Positions 1 to 7,171 of a DNA stretch of 22,338 nt are shown here, one piece after another. This stretch comes from DATLFA01 sp039934635 (GTDB taxonomy: Bacteria > Actinomycetota > Acidimicrobiia > Acidimicrobiales > WLNW01), in NCBI GenBank assembly GCA_039934635.1, contig JBDTLT010000075.1, positions 1-22,338 of the forward strand, written 5' to 3'. The notes under the pieces are model-generated. The model saw only the letters and a list, made by a program, of their open reading frames with translations. It made no database searches and was not told where the DNA came from. The stretch's first letter is position 1. Each line of letters opens with the position of its first letter. The position numbers and the translations under genes are program-made.

Positions 1-461
1 TTGTGCGCGGTGTACGCGAACAGCGTCGCGGTGATCGGCACTTGCGACGCGATCGCGTGGTATTGCGACCACGACTCCCAGCCCCACGGCACGTGCGTGT
101 CGAACAAGCTGAACGGGAGGTCCTCGACGAAGCACATCAGGTCCGCGACCGCGTCACGCGTCGACGGGCGCACGGGTGCGATGCCGAGGCCGCAGTTGCC
201 CATGACGGCGGTGGTCATGCCGTAAAGCGGCAACGGATCGAGCGACGGATCCCAGAACATCTCGCCGTCGAAATGCGTATGGCAATCGATGAGCCCCGGC
301 GTCACGTACGCGTCGGTCGCGTCGACGATTGCTTCGCCCGCCGGCTCGAGCCGCTCGCCCACCTCGACGATGATCCCATCACGGACCCGCACGTCACCGC
401 GGCGCGCGGGCGCACCGCTGCCGTCGATGATCGACCCGCCGACTACCAGCAAATCCCCCAT
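1..461 (-). CDS. D-aminoacylase/N-acyl-D-amino-acid deacylase family amidohydrolase, 3' end outside window
   Basis: Translated from the reverse complement, this is the first 153 residues of a metal-dependent amidohydrolase. The start ATG is at 461 and the frame stays open to base 1. The N-terminal composite domain begins MGDLLVVGGSIIDGSG. A His-x-His metal motif follows within GLIDCHTHFDGEMFWDP (H61, H63). The segment GMTTAVMGNCGLGIAP (81-96) holds a cysteine (C90) typical of the D-aminoacylase branch, which removes N-acyl groups from D-amino acids. The remaining metal ligands would lie beyond the window edge, so activity cannot be judged. The gene is divergent from the glycosyltransferase to its right and probably unrelated to motility. 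The family call is firm. Substrate is unknown, since many members of the group are annotated only as D-aminoacylase-like. Confidence 0.85.
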   Translation of the reverse strand, partial: MGDLLVVGGSIIDGSGAPARRGDVRVRDGIIVEVGERLEPAGEAIVDATDAYVTPGLIDCHTHFDGEMFWDPSLDPLPLYGMTTAVMGNCGLGIAPVRPSTRDAVADLMCFVEDLPFSLFDTHVPWGWESWSQYHAIASQVPITATLFAYTAH

Positions 462-552
462 GGCATTCACCCTAGTCACCGACTCTCGCCGGCAGCAGAA
501 AGGTCCGGCCCCGTATGTGTCGAAGGTCACCCCGAGGTACAGTGAACCACTT

Positions 553-1866
553 GTGTACGTAGACCGTAGCGACCGCCTGACCAGGTCAACCACGCTCAGG
601 CTCTCTCGCATTGCCATCGTGGCGGCGGTCCTCGTGCAGTTCGGGCGCCTGCTGCGCGTCGTCGACTACCAACGCATCGACTTTCGGGTCTACTACGCGG
701 CGGTCGCCAACCGCACGAGCGACCTCTACGACTTCCGCTACCGCATCAACGGGCTGCCCTTCACGTACCCACCGGCAGCCGCGCTGGTGCTGCGCCCACT
801 GACTTCGATCAACGAACTGTTGGCCGAACGCCTCTTCTTCACCGCGTCGCTGGCGATGGTCGTCATCTTCGCCGCGGTTTGTGTGCGCATGTTGCCGCAG
901 CGTCCGGCGGCGTGGGTTGCCGTGCCGTTGTTCGTCATCTTCCTGGTGTTCATGATGCCGTCGACGCTCACGCTCAGGCTCGGACAGATCAATGCATTGA
1001 TCGCATTGCTCGTGGTGCTCGACGCGGTGCTGCTCGATCACGATTCGTCGTTTGCCGGATTCGGATCCGGGCTCGCGGCTGCCCTCAAGGTGACGCCTGC
1101 GCTGGCGATCGTCGTGTTCATTGCGACCGGGAAGCGACGCGCCGCGGCGGTCGGCGCCACCACCTACGCCGCGGTGACGCTCATCGGCGCGCTCTGGTAT
1201 CCGTCCGAGACCACGCACTACTGGACATCGGTGCTCTGGCAAACCGCCCGGGTCGGCAACGTCAAGACCCGTTTCAACCAACGCAACCCGGGCCTCACGC
1301 GCGCGGGCTCGTCGTGCGCCGACTTCTCGAACTCGATCCGGCGCGTCGTGTCGTGGCTGCCGGGCAACCGTCAGTTGCACACATCGGTGTGGCTGTTGCT
1401 CGGGGCGGTCGTCGTCGGCTTTGCCATCCTCCGCGTCCGCAAGGCGCTGCGTCGCCGCAACCACCTGGCGGTGATGACCCTGATCTCGTGCGCAACGTAC
1501 GCAGTTTCACCGATCACGTGGGGCCATCACCTGTTCTTCCTCGGGCCCATGGCGTTGCTGACCGCCGGTGACGGCCGCTCGCGTGTGCGGGTCGCGGCGG
1601 CAGTCGTCGCCGGGGTCTTGATCCTCGATCCGTTCGAACACGGCGAGGGTTCGTTCATGTCATTCGGCCGGGTGATCCTGTGCGTCGTGGCGGTGCTGTT
1701 CATGCCCATCGACGAGCGTCAGGCGACGTACGAACCTCGGGCGTATGCCGAGCACAAGACGAGCAGTACAACGCTGCTGCACAGCAACACCGCAACGCGG
1801 ATATTTCGCCGCGCGCTCAACACCTCGCCCCACACCGCGAACGAGGGAAACGCCGCCAACGCATAG
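553..1866 (+). CDS. GT87/DUF2029 polyprenol-phosphate-mannose-dependent membrane glycosyltransferase
   Basis: Read from GTG 553 this is a 437-residue multi-pass membrane protein. It has a short basic N-terminus, a first membrane helix near residues 18-36, and the GT87 pattern: an acidic residue in RIDFRVYY (D43), YPP (72-74), GQIN (144-147) and LKVTP (178-182). Family members transfer mannose or arabinose from polyprenyl-phosphate sugars to lipid or glycan acceptors on the outer face of the membrane. The frame is open upstream to ATG 460, but that start would collide with the divergent gene. GTG 553 sits just before the first helix and has GAGG upstream, though the spacing is long. The last roughly 55 residues are hydrophilic and lie in DNA that also encodes the end of the convergent PIG-V-like gene. 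The acceptor cannot be told from sequence. Confidence 0.8.
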   Translation: MYVDRSDRLTRSTTLRLSRIAIVAAVLVQFGRLLRVVDYQRIDFRVYYAAVANRTSDLYDFRYRINGLPFTYPPAAALVLRPLTSINELLAERLFFTASLAMVVIFAAVCVRMLPQRPAAWVAVPLFVIFLVFMMPSTLTLRLGQINALIALLVVLDAVLLDHDSSFAGFGSGLAAALKVTPALAIVVFIATGKRRAAAVGATTYAAVTLIGALWYPSETTHYWTSVLWQTARVGNVKTRFNQRNPGLTRAGSSCADFSNSIRRVVSWLPGNRQLHTSVWLLLGAVVVGFAILRVRKALRRRNHLAVMTLISCATYAVSPITWGHHLFFLGPMALLTAGDGRSRVRVAAAVVAGVLILDPFEHGEGSFMSFGRVILCVVAVLFMPIDERQATYEPRAYAEHKTSSTTLLHSNTATRIFRRALNTSPHTANEGNAANA

Positions 1867-2924
1867 CGCCCGAGACCCTGCAGGTCCTTGCTGCCCACCA
1901 GTGGCACGCCCAGCACCATCACCACAAAGAGCGCATACCCCCAACCCAGGCGGCGCCAGACGCGCGGGACAACCACCAACAACCCGATCGTCAGCGCGGC
2001 TTGAAACACGATGCCGAGCGTGAAGTAGAGGCCGCGCTGCGGGAAGTGCACGATCCGCTCGAAGAACTCCACCTTGAACCACGTGTGTGGGCCCGGGCGC
2101 TGGTCCCATCCGGGCGCGCCCTCGGCGGTGGCAAACGCAAGCGGCGCGTGGAAACGAACGGCAAGGTACGCGACATAACCGCCGAATCCACCGGCCGAGA
2201 GCAGCACCAGCATGTCGCGTCGCGAGCGCGCACCGCGGTGGAGTTGCACTGCCAACAATCCCACGACCACGGCGAGACCCACTGGGCGCGCCGCCGATGC
2301 GATCGCGCCGACGACCCCGGCGGCGAGCGGTTGATCGCGTTCGAGCAGATGAAAGGCCAGTATCGACGACGCAACGAAGATTGCATCCGCATACACGGCG
2401 CCAAAGAGATAGAACGCGTACGGCCACGCGATGAGCAACGCGACCGCCATCAGCGCCACGGAGTCGTCGAAGAACCGCCGGCACCATCGGTGGAACGCCA
2501 CCACCGCCGCCAGCCCCGACAGGAACGTGACGAGCACTCCGATCGCGGCCATATCGCCGCCCACCACCGCGTGAACTGCGCGCATGGCCAATGAGTACGC
2601 GGGGAAGAACGCGACGGACGACTGCTCGCGATCGCCGAGGTAGTACGGCTCGTGCTCCGCGTTCCAGCGGTACCAACCGGCGTCGAAGCGCACCCATCCC
2701 TCGAACACTGCCGGGCCGGCATACTCCGCCGGCTTCACGCCCGGCACCTCGAGTCGAGGGCGGTGCGAATACGCACTGACGGCGACAACGGTGAACAAGA
2801 CCGACGCGGCCGCGAGATACAGCGCCGGCGCACCGATCGCCCGCCACTTTGCCGGCGCCCGTCGCGACATGGCGGTCATCGCGTCAGTGTCGCCGCTCCG
2901 CCCGACTACGTGCCAACTCCCCAC
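1719..2924 (-). CDS. PIG-V-like (GPI mannosyltransferase 2 family) membrane mannosyltransferase
   Basis: A 401-residue polytopic membrane protein with the PIG-V signature: an acidic residue after the first loop in WVRFDAGWYRW (D81), followed by SVAFFPAYSLAM. About ten hydrophobic helices and the late segment VPLVGSKDLQGLGRY also fit. Bacterial homologs are predicted polyprenol-phosphate-mannose-dependent mannosyltransferases of unknown acceptor. GTG 2924 has GAGGGAGAG upstream; ATG 2879 and ATG 2870 are possible shorter starts before the first helix. The gene lies 34 bp after fliR on the same strand with no clear terminator between, so co-transcription with the flagellar export operon is plausible. 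That makes surface or flagellin glycosylation conceivable but unproven. Its 3' end overlaps the convergent GT87 gene by 148 bp. Confidence 0.8.
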   Translation of the reverse strand: MGSWHVVGRSGDTDAMTAMSRRAPAKWRAIGAPALYLAAASVLFTVVAVSAYSHRPRLEVPGVKPAEYAGPAVFEGWVRFDAGWYRWNAEHEPYYLGDREQSSVAFFPAYSLAMRAVHAVVGGDMAAIGVLVTFLSGLAAVVAFHRWCRRFFDDSVALMAVALLIAWPYAFYLFGAVYADAIFVASSILAFHLLERDQPLAAGVVGAIASAARPVGLAVVVGLLAVQLHRGARSRRDMLVLLSAGGFGGYVAYLAVRFHAPLAFATAEGAPGWDQRPGPHTWFKVEFFERIVHFPQRGLYFTLGIVFQAALTIGLLVVVPRVWRRLGWGYALFVVMVLGVPLVGSKDLQGLGRYALAAFPSFAVWGEVLSARRNIRVAVLLCSSVVLLVLCSAYARGSYVA

Positions 2925-2958
2925 TCGAGGAGCCGCTCTCCCTCAGCCCGCGGCAGGA

Positions 2959-3717
2959 TCAGCGGAGCAGAGATTGCGAGAACTCGACACCGCGATCGGC
3001 AAAGTAGGACATCGCCGAGGGGAACAATGTGAGCGCCGCCCCGAACGTGCTCAGGGTGACGAGCGTGCGCACCGGCAGCCCGACGAACTCGACGTGCGCT
3101 TGGGGAACGACCCGCGAGGCGAGCGCGAAGCCGACCTCGAGAATGAAGAGCGCGCCGAGCACGGGCGCGGCGATGCGCAGTCCGGCATCGATGATCCCCG
3201 TCATCTGCGATGCGAGACGCAGTGGCGCGTCCTGATCGAGCGCCGTCAGCGTGCCTACGGGAACCTGGTCATAGCTATGGCTGAAGCCCCGCACGATCGC
3301 GGCAAAGGCGGGCGTGGTGAAGAGCAACACGCCGGCCACTGCGGTGTTGATGCGGGCGAACACCGCCCCGTGACTACCCGCCAAGGGATTGAAGAGCACT
3401 GCTCCGGAAAATCCTCCGAGCAAGTCGATGAACGTGCCCGACGCTTCGAAGGCGTGGAGCAGAAGGCCGACGGTCCATCCGAGGGCGAGCCCGATTGCCG
3501 TCTCGCCGAGCGCGGCCACGATGAGACCCGGCACGGTGGTGGGCAGGGTCGTCAGATCGATCGTCGACGCGAGGAACATCGCCAGCGATATGGCAACAGC
3601 CAAGCGGCCGAATCCGGCGATGCCGCGCGCTCCGATCAACGGCAGCGCCACGAGCCACGCGCTGGTTCGACACAATACGAGCAGGAATGCCTCGACGAAG
3701 GCCGCGTCGACCGTCAT
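2959..3717 (-). CDS. fliR: Flagellar type III export gate protein FliR
   Basis: A 252-residue hydrophobic protein matching FliR, part of the FliPQR export-gate complex in the membrane inside the MS ring. It shows the N-terminal helix FVEAFLLVLCRTSAW, the segment PLIGARGIAGFGRLAVAISLAM, and the conserved core GLALGWTVGLLLHAFEASGTFIDLLGGFS (read in parts), with several later helices. ATG 3717 is chosen because it begins right before the first FliR helix and lies 2 nt after the fliQ stop. The frame extends upstream only into fliQ. It is the last recognisable flagellar gene on this strand. flhB, which often follows or is fused to fliR, is absent here and a PIG-V-like gene follows instead. Confidence 0.95.
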   Translation of the reverse strand: MTVDAAFVEAFLLVLCRTSAWLVALPLIGARGIAGFGRLAVAISLAMFLASTIDLTTLPTTVPGLIVAALGETAIGLALGWTVGLLLHAFEASGTFIDLLGGFSGAVLFNPLAGSHGAVFARINTAVAGVLLFTTPAFAAIVRGFSHSYDQVPVGTLTALDQDAPLRLASQMTGIIDAGLRIAAPVLGALFILEVGFALASRVVPQAHVEFVGLPVRTLVTLSTFGAALTLFPSAMSYFADRGVEFSQSLLR

Positions 3718-3719
3718 TT

Positions 3720-3989
3720 TCAGTTGACCAATGAGGGGATGAGCTCGTACATCTCGCGTGTGAAGTCGGTGAGTTCCCGCACCATCCACGGACCCATCAA
3801 CAACAGCACCAGCGCGATACCCGCGAGCTTTGGCGCGAACGTCAACGTCATTTCTTGGATCTGCGTCACCGCCTGGAGGATGCTGACGACGATGCCGATG
3901 ATCAGCGACACCAGCAAGACCGGCATCAGCAACTCGGCCGACACGAGCACGGCGCGACCGAGTAGGTGTAGCGCCTGACTGTCATTCAT
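3720..3989 (-). CDS. fliQ: Flagellar type III export gate protein FliQ
   Basis: An 89-residue protein of normal family length with two transmembrane hairpin helices: AVLVSAELLMPVLLVSLIIG, and LAGIALVLLLMGPWMV near the end. The conserved cytoplasmic turn SILQAVTQIQEMTLTFAPK lies between them. FliQ assembles with FliP and FliR into the helical core of the export gate. Its ATG is 3 nt downstream of the fliP stop, and its stop is 2 nt before the fliR ATG. It therefore belongs to one tightly packed fliO-P-Q-R unit. The assignment is secure. Confidence 0.96.
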   Translation of the reverse strand: MNDSQALHLLGRAVLVSAELLMPVLLVSLIIGIVVSILQAVTQIQEMTLTFAPKLAGIALVLLLMGPWMVRELTDFTREMYELIPSLVN

Positions 3990-3992
3990 GGA

Positions 3993-4880
3993 TCAGCCTC
4001 CGAACGATCTGATGAGCGAACCGGCGAGCAGTGACCAACCATCGACGAGAACGAAGAGCAACAGCTTGAACGGCAACGCAACGGTTGCCGGCTGCACCAT
4101 CACCATGCCCATCGACATCAGCGTTCCCGACGTCACGATGTCGATGATCAGAAACGGAATGTAGATGACGAAGCCGATGAGGAACGCAGCGCGCAGTTCG
4201 CCGATCACGAACGCAGGAATCAGCGTCGTGAACGGAATGTCCTGGGGATCGGCCGGTGCGGCTTTGCCCGAGAGATCGACGAACAAAGCGAGGTCGGGCT
4301 CGCGTACGTGTTCGAGCATGAACGTCTTGAACGGGGCCGATGCCTTCGACAAGGCCTCTTGCTGCGTGATGTTGCCGTCGAGGTACGGCTGCAGGCCCTC
4401 GTCGTTGGCCTTTTCCATCACGGGCGCCATCACGAAGATCGTGAAGAACAGGGCTATGCCGATCAGCACCTGATTCGGCGGCACTCCCTGCAGATTCAGC
4501 GCGTTGCGCGTCAACCCGAGCACGATCACGATGCGCGTGAACGCGGTGACGAGCATCAGGATCGCCGGAGCGAGCGCGATGATCGTGACGACGAGAATGA
4601 TCTGGAGGGGCCCCGAACCAGCGCCGGTGCTCTTGCCGTTGGTCAAGTCGACGGTCAATGTATTCGAGCCGCTGCCGGCGGCCGTGGTCGTTGTCGGCGA
4701 CGACCCGGTACCGGCGGCGACCGTTGCCGTCGGCGCGGGGGTCGGCGACGTCGGCTGTTGCGCGGCGGCGCGTCCTGGGTGCGCCAGTAACACGAGCGCA
4801 ACCACCACCATTGCCGCCGCCGCGAAGCACTGCACGCGTCGGATCGTCCGATTCGCGTCGGACGGGAGCGATTGGATCAT
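3993..4880 (-). CDS. fliP: Flagellar type III export gate protein FliP, with signal peptide and Thr/Pro/Ser-rich N-terminal extension
   Basis: A 295-residue protein. The FliP core covers about residues 90-295 and includes ILMLVTAFTRIVIVLGLTRN, GVPPNQVLIGIALFFT, TLIPAFVIGELRAAFLIGF and the C-terminal SLIRSFGG. FliP is the pentameric central component of the export gate and is made with a cleaved signal peptide. Here residues 1-40 fit such a signal (basic start, hydrophobic run AAAMVVVALVLLA, AAA before QQ). They are followed by a roughly 50-residue Thr/Pro/Ser/Gly-rich stretch (41-90) before the core. ATG 4880 forms an ATGA overlap with the fliO stop, which fixes the start. The frame runs further upstream only as antisense-like sequence over fliO. 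Confidence 0.95.
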   Translation of the reverse strand: MIQSLPSDANRTIRRVQCFAAAAMVVVALVLLAHPGRAAAQQPTSPTPAPTATVAAGTGSSPTTTTAAGSGSNTLTVDLTNGKSTGAGSGPLQIILVVTIIALAPAILMLVTAFTRIVIVLGLTRNALNLQGVPPNQVLIGIALFFTIFVMAPVMEKANDEGLQPYLDGNITQQEALSKASAPFKTFMLEHVREPDLALFVDLSGKAAPADPQDIPFTTLIPAFVIGELRAAFLIGFVIYIPFLIIDIVTSGTLMSMGMVMVQPATVALPFKLLLFVLVDGWSLLAGSLIRSFGG

Positions 4881-5311
4881 CGAACGGTCTTCTCGCGCAG
4901 CGAATCGAGCAACGACGAACGCCGCCGACCGCGCGGGTCGAACAGACCACGATTGCGATTGGGCTCTTCGAGTGCATCGCCTAGTTGGCCATCGGAGGAC
5001 AGCTCGGACGCGAGCCCGAGCACGTCGAGGTCGAGGTCCGGCGCTTCGCATTCGTCGAGCTTTTCGATCCGCTGATCGGTGATCCCGAGCACGTACATCT
5101 TGGCGCCGACGCGAACCGCCGCCACCGAGGCGGTGCGTCCGATTGCCCGGCGGTTTAGCAATTCGATCGTGCACGAGTTCCGCGCGGTACGAGACGCGCC
5201 ACCACCGCGGGACCGACCCGAGGCGCGCCGGATGATGCGCAACACGATCCACAACAGACCGAGCACGATCACGACCCGCGCGAGGGCTACCCCCAACGAT
5301 GCATTGGCCAC
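4877..5311 (-). CDS. fliO: Flagellar export assembly protein FliO
   Basis: A 144-residue protein with one N-terminal membrane helix (about residues 6-26, VALARVVIVLGLLWIVLRII) followed by a basic linker. A small cytoplasmic domain follows with IELLNRRAIGRTASVAAVRVG and MYVLGITDQRIEKLDE, the usual FliO pattern. FliO helps assemble FliP into the export gate. The start is GTG 5311, 1 nt after the fliN stop, with any ribosome binding site inside fliN. The protein ends with an acidic and then Arg-rich tail that is not conserved in the family. Its stop overlaps the fliP ATG. Sequence conservation of FliO is low in general, so position between fliN and fliP is a large part of the evidence. Confidence 0.88.
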   Translation of the reverse strand: MANASLGVALARVVIVLGLLWIVLRIIRRASGRSRGGGASRTARNSCTIELLNRRAIGRTASVAAVRVGAKMYVLGITDQRIEKLDECEAPDLDLDVLGLASELSSDGQLGDALEEPNRNRGLFDPRGRRRSSLLDSLREKTVR

Positions 5312-5312
5312 G

Positions 5313-5600
5313 TCAGCTGCGTCCGCTGTCCGGCGTGACGATCTCGGTCACGCGGATACCGAGTTCGCGATCGACGGCAACGATGTCGCCGCGCGCGATA
5401 ACCGTGCCGTTCGCCAAGATCTCGACCGGTTCGCCGGGGCGGTGATCGAGCTCGATCACCGAGCCTGGGCCTAGGCGCAAGAGTTCGTCGATCGATCGGC
5501 GCGAACGCCCGATCACGATGCTCAACTCGGTCTCGACGTGGGCGAGTATCCCGAGGGACTGACTCGCGTCACTGGCGGCTGAATTGGAAAGGTCGCTCAC
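5313..5600 (-). CDS. fliN: Flagellar motor switch protein FliN (short form)
   Basis: A 95-residue protein made almost entirely of one SpoA (surface presentation of antigens) domain. It reads LAHVETELSIVIGRSRRSID, then LLRLGPGSVIELDHRPGEPV and a C-terminal IARGDIVAVDRELGIRVTEI. FliN forms the lower C-ring with FliM and docks the FliH-FliI export complex. The start GTG 5600 overlaps the fliM stop as GTGA. The longer open frame to 5723 lies over the SpoA coding part of fliM in another frame and is rejected. It is shorter than enterobacterial FliN (137 aa) because the variable N-terminal extension is nearly absent. No CheC-like FliY portion is present. Confidence 0.92.
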   Translation of the reverse strand: MSDLSNSAASDASQSLGILAHVETELSIVIGRSRRSIDELLRLGPGSVIELDHRPGEPVEILANGTVIARGDIVAVDRELGIRVTEIVTPDSGRS

Positions 5601-6376
5601 GCTGCTGCTCCTATGCGTGACGTCACGATCTCGAACATGACCCACTTGGCACCGGAGCTGAACCGTCCCGTGAGTGCGATGTTCGGACCGACGAACGCCG
5701 GTACGGGTTCGTCTTCGGGCCAATCACAACGGATGACGTCGCCGACACGCAGTTCCGACAGCTCCGACGCAGAGATACGCACGCCGGGGATGGCCACCAC
5801 GATCGGCAACTCGACTCGTCCGACCGTTGCGGCGACAGATACCTGCGGGCGACTGACGGATTCGTCGTCCTCTCGTTGCGGCACGGCGAGCACCAACGGA
5901 TACGGCACTGCCTCGATCGTCATTTCGAGGGTCGTGAATCGCCAGCCCCGTGACTGCGGCGGCGCAGCTTCGCGTAGCGCGCCGCTCTCGTCGACGGGTT
6001 GGCCCAGGGCCGCCGCGATCGGCGGCAACATGGCGATGAGGCGCGAGCCGAGCACCTTCATTTCGATGGGAGTGATGGGCCGTTCGGGCCGAGAGGCGGG
6101 AGCACCGAGGAACAACTCGGCGAGACCCACGGCTTCGGCGTCACGCAGCCCGACGAGAAACGCGGGATTCGACGGTGATGCGAACCACCGTCGGCCACCG
6201 ATGCCGACCTTTTCGTCGGCCCGGATCGCCCGAGTCAGGCCGGTGGTCGGTCGTTGCAGCATCGCGGTCGCGAGCTGCAACACGGACTCTGCTGCATTCC
6301 GTACCATTTCATCGATCGGCTCTACGACCTCGCTCACCGCGAGGTCGGCCAGCTCGATAGGCCGCACCTTCGTCAC
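5597..6376 (-). CDS. fliM: Flagellar motor switch protein FliM, lacking the N-terminal CheY-binding region
   Basis: A 259-residue protein. Its C-terminal SpoA domain (about 180-255) contains VGRVELPIVVAIPGVRISAS and LRVGDVIRCDW, and the middle region (about 15-175) looks like a diverged CheC-type FliM core. GTG 6376 is preferred because GAGAGGA lies 8 nt upstream; a TTG at 6412 would add 12 residues. Compared with the roughly 334-residue E. coli FliM, the N-terminal CheY-P-binding EIDALL-type peptide is missing. The GGxG FliG-contact motif is also not recognisable (GAPASRPERP at 91-100). The gene heads fliM-N-O-P-Q-R and is preceded by a hairpin and a possible promoter. An alternative label is a generic SpoA-domain switch protein, but order and size favour FliM. 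Confidence 0.85.
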   Translation of the reverse strand: MTKVRPIELADLAVSEVVEPIDEMVRNAAESVLQLATAMLQRPTTGLTRAIRADEKVGIGGRRWFASPSNPAFLVGLRDAEAVGLAELFLGAPASRPERPITPIEMKVLGSRLIAMLPPIAAALGQPVDESGALREAAPPQSRGWRFTTLEMTIEAVPYPLVLAVPQREDDESVSRPQVSVAATVGRVELPIVVAIPGVRISASELSELRVGDVIRCDWPEDEPVPAFVGPNIALTGRFSSGAKWVMFEIVTSRIGAAA

Positions 6377-6414
6377 CGCTGGATTCCTCTCGCTCGCCCA
6401 AGCTCCCGTCAATC

Positions 6415-6441
6415 AATTCGGTAGCGGGCGAGAAGGATTGA
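6415..6441 (-). promoter_or_regulatory. Possible sigma-28-like promoter for fliM-N-O-P-Q-R
   Basis: On the minus strand TCAA (6441-6438) is followed after 15 nt by ACCGAATT (6422-6415), resembling the TAAA-N15-GCCGATAA consensus of flagellar sigma factors. It lies about 38 nt upstream of the fliM GTG and just downstream of the 6462-6498 hairpin. Short GC-rich matches like CCGA are common by chance here, so this is only a candidate. Confidence 0.3.
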
Positions 6442-6461
6442 TCCACTTGTGAAAACCATGT

Positions 6462-6498
6462 GTTGCGGCGGAGCGTTCTTGTGCGGCTCCGCCGCAAC
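6462..6498 (-). terminator. Perfect 13-bp inverted repeat between the fliT-like gene and fliM, likely terminator
   Basis: GTTGCGGCGGAGC at 6462-6474 pairs exactly with GCTCCGCCGCAAC at 6486-6498 across an 11-nt loop. Read on the minus strand, the direction of transcription, the stem is followed by ACATGGTTTTC. That contains a short T run but not an ideal U tract. It lies 40 nt after the stop of the fliT-like gene and upstream of the fliM start, so it probably separates the filament-protein unit from the fliM-fliR unit. An attenuating or mRNA-stabilising role is the alternative. Confidence 0.65.
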
Positions 6499-6537
6499 GG
6501 ATCGACGGCTTCGCCGCGGAGAATGAGCCCAAAACTC

Positions 6538-6777
6538 CTACGCGTACGGAGAAACGCGGGTGTCGGGTGCCGACGCGACGCGGCGTTGGATCTGGGCGGC
6601 CAAGTCCAAGGTTTCGTGATGCAGCAGGATCGCCCGCGAGAGCAAGTCGTCGGGCAACGGCGACGACGGTGGGATCCATTCGTCGAGCGGCGCGGCCGCC
6701 TCACCGGCCAGATGGCGCCGTTGGCGATCTACCAGTGCCGCCAGCGAATCGAGCGAGTCACTCCAGTCCTCGCTCAT
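6538..6777 (-). CDS. Small helical protein in the FliT position, possible flagellar chaperone
   Basis: A 79-residue, acidic, mostly helical protein with no firm homology that I recognise. It starts at ATG 6777, overlapping the fliS stop as ATGA, so it is translationally coupled to fliS. A leucine-bearing helix (DSLDSLAALVDRQRRHL, about residues 6-22) and a second helix (DLLSRAILLHHETLDLAAQI) are separated by a Pro-rich segment, IPPSSPLP. In many bacteria the gene directly after fliS encodes FliT, the chaperone of the filament cap FliD, and fliD is two genes upstream here. The role is inferred from position and helical make-up only. It is shorter than typical FliT (about 100-120 aa) and could be an unrelated lineage-specific protein. 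Confidence 0.6.
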   Translation of the reverse strand: MSEDWSDSLDSLAALVDRQRRHLAGEAAAPLDEWIPPSSPLPDDLLSRAILLHHETLDLAAQIQRRVASAPDTRVSPYA

Positions 6778-7154
6778 GTGGTGACGAGGCCTTCGACGCA
6801 GGCCGCCTGCCACGTGTCGCGGAGATCAGCGAGGATGCGCTCCGCGTCGTGGGCCGCGCGTACGTCGCCGTGCACGGAGGCGGCAATGAGCTGGCGATAG
6901 ACGAAGTCGTAGATCCGCTCGAGGTTGGCCGCGATCTCGCCGCCGGCGTCGTGGTCGAGCGACGTGCGCAATTCGAGCACGATTTCTTGTGCTCGGATGA
7001 GGAACCGTCGCGCCGGTTGCGGCCGGCCGTCGTCGAGTTGCACGATGGCGCGCTGCGTGTTGGCGACTGCCGCATTGAACAGCATCGAGGTGAGCATCGC
7101 CTTGCTCGCCGTCGCCACTTGTTGCACGAGGTAGGGATCTGGGTCATTGCGCAT
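6774..7154 (-). CDS. fliS: Flagellin export chaperone FliS
   Basis: A 126-residue four-helix protein matching FliS, which caps the disordered C-terminus of flagellin in the cytoplasm and, in some bacteria, also interacts with FliW. Family landmarks are the N-terminal YLVQQVATASKAMLTSML, and the later FLIRAQEIVLELRTSLD and GGEIAANLERIYDFVYRQL. ATG 7154 fits the usual distance to the first conserved Tyr. A TTG at 7175, overlapping the fliD stop as TTGA, would add 7 residues and cannot be excluded. The gene sits between fliD and the fliT-like gene. Confidence 0.92.
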   Translation of the reverse strand: MRNDPDPYLVQQVATASKAMLTSMLFNAAVANTQRAIVQLDDGRPQPARRFLIRAQEIVLELRTSLDHDAGGEIAANLERIYDFVYRQLIAASVHGDVRAAHDAERILADLRDTWQAACVEGLVTT

Positions 7155-7171
7155 GATGGAGTAGGTGTCTC

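Noticed and set aside
3..545. Plus-strand frames at the left edge
   Set aside because: They are antisense to the amidohydrolase, whose HTH metal motif and GNCG segment are clear on the minus strand.
1680..2594. 304-codon plus-strand frame antisense to the PIG-V-like gene
   Set aside because: Compositionally biased (Arg/His/Glu) and without a motif; the minus frame has the PIG-V signature and membrane helices.
2791..3978. 395-codon plus-strand frame across the PIG-V start, fliR and fliQ
   Set aside because: The translation is Arg/Glu/Gln-rich without family features and lies antisense to clear fliR and fliQ.
6413..6704. Two short minus-strand frames in the fliT-like to fliM gap
   Set aside because: They run through the perfect hairpin at 6462-6498 and overlap the fliT-like gene; no ribosome site or family resemblance.
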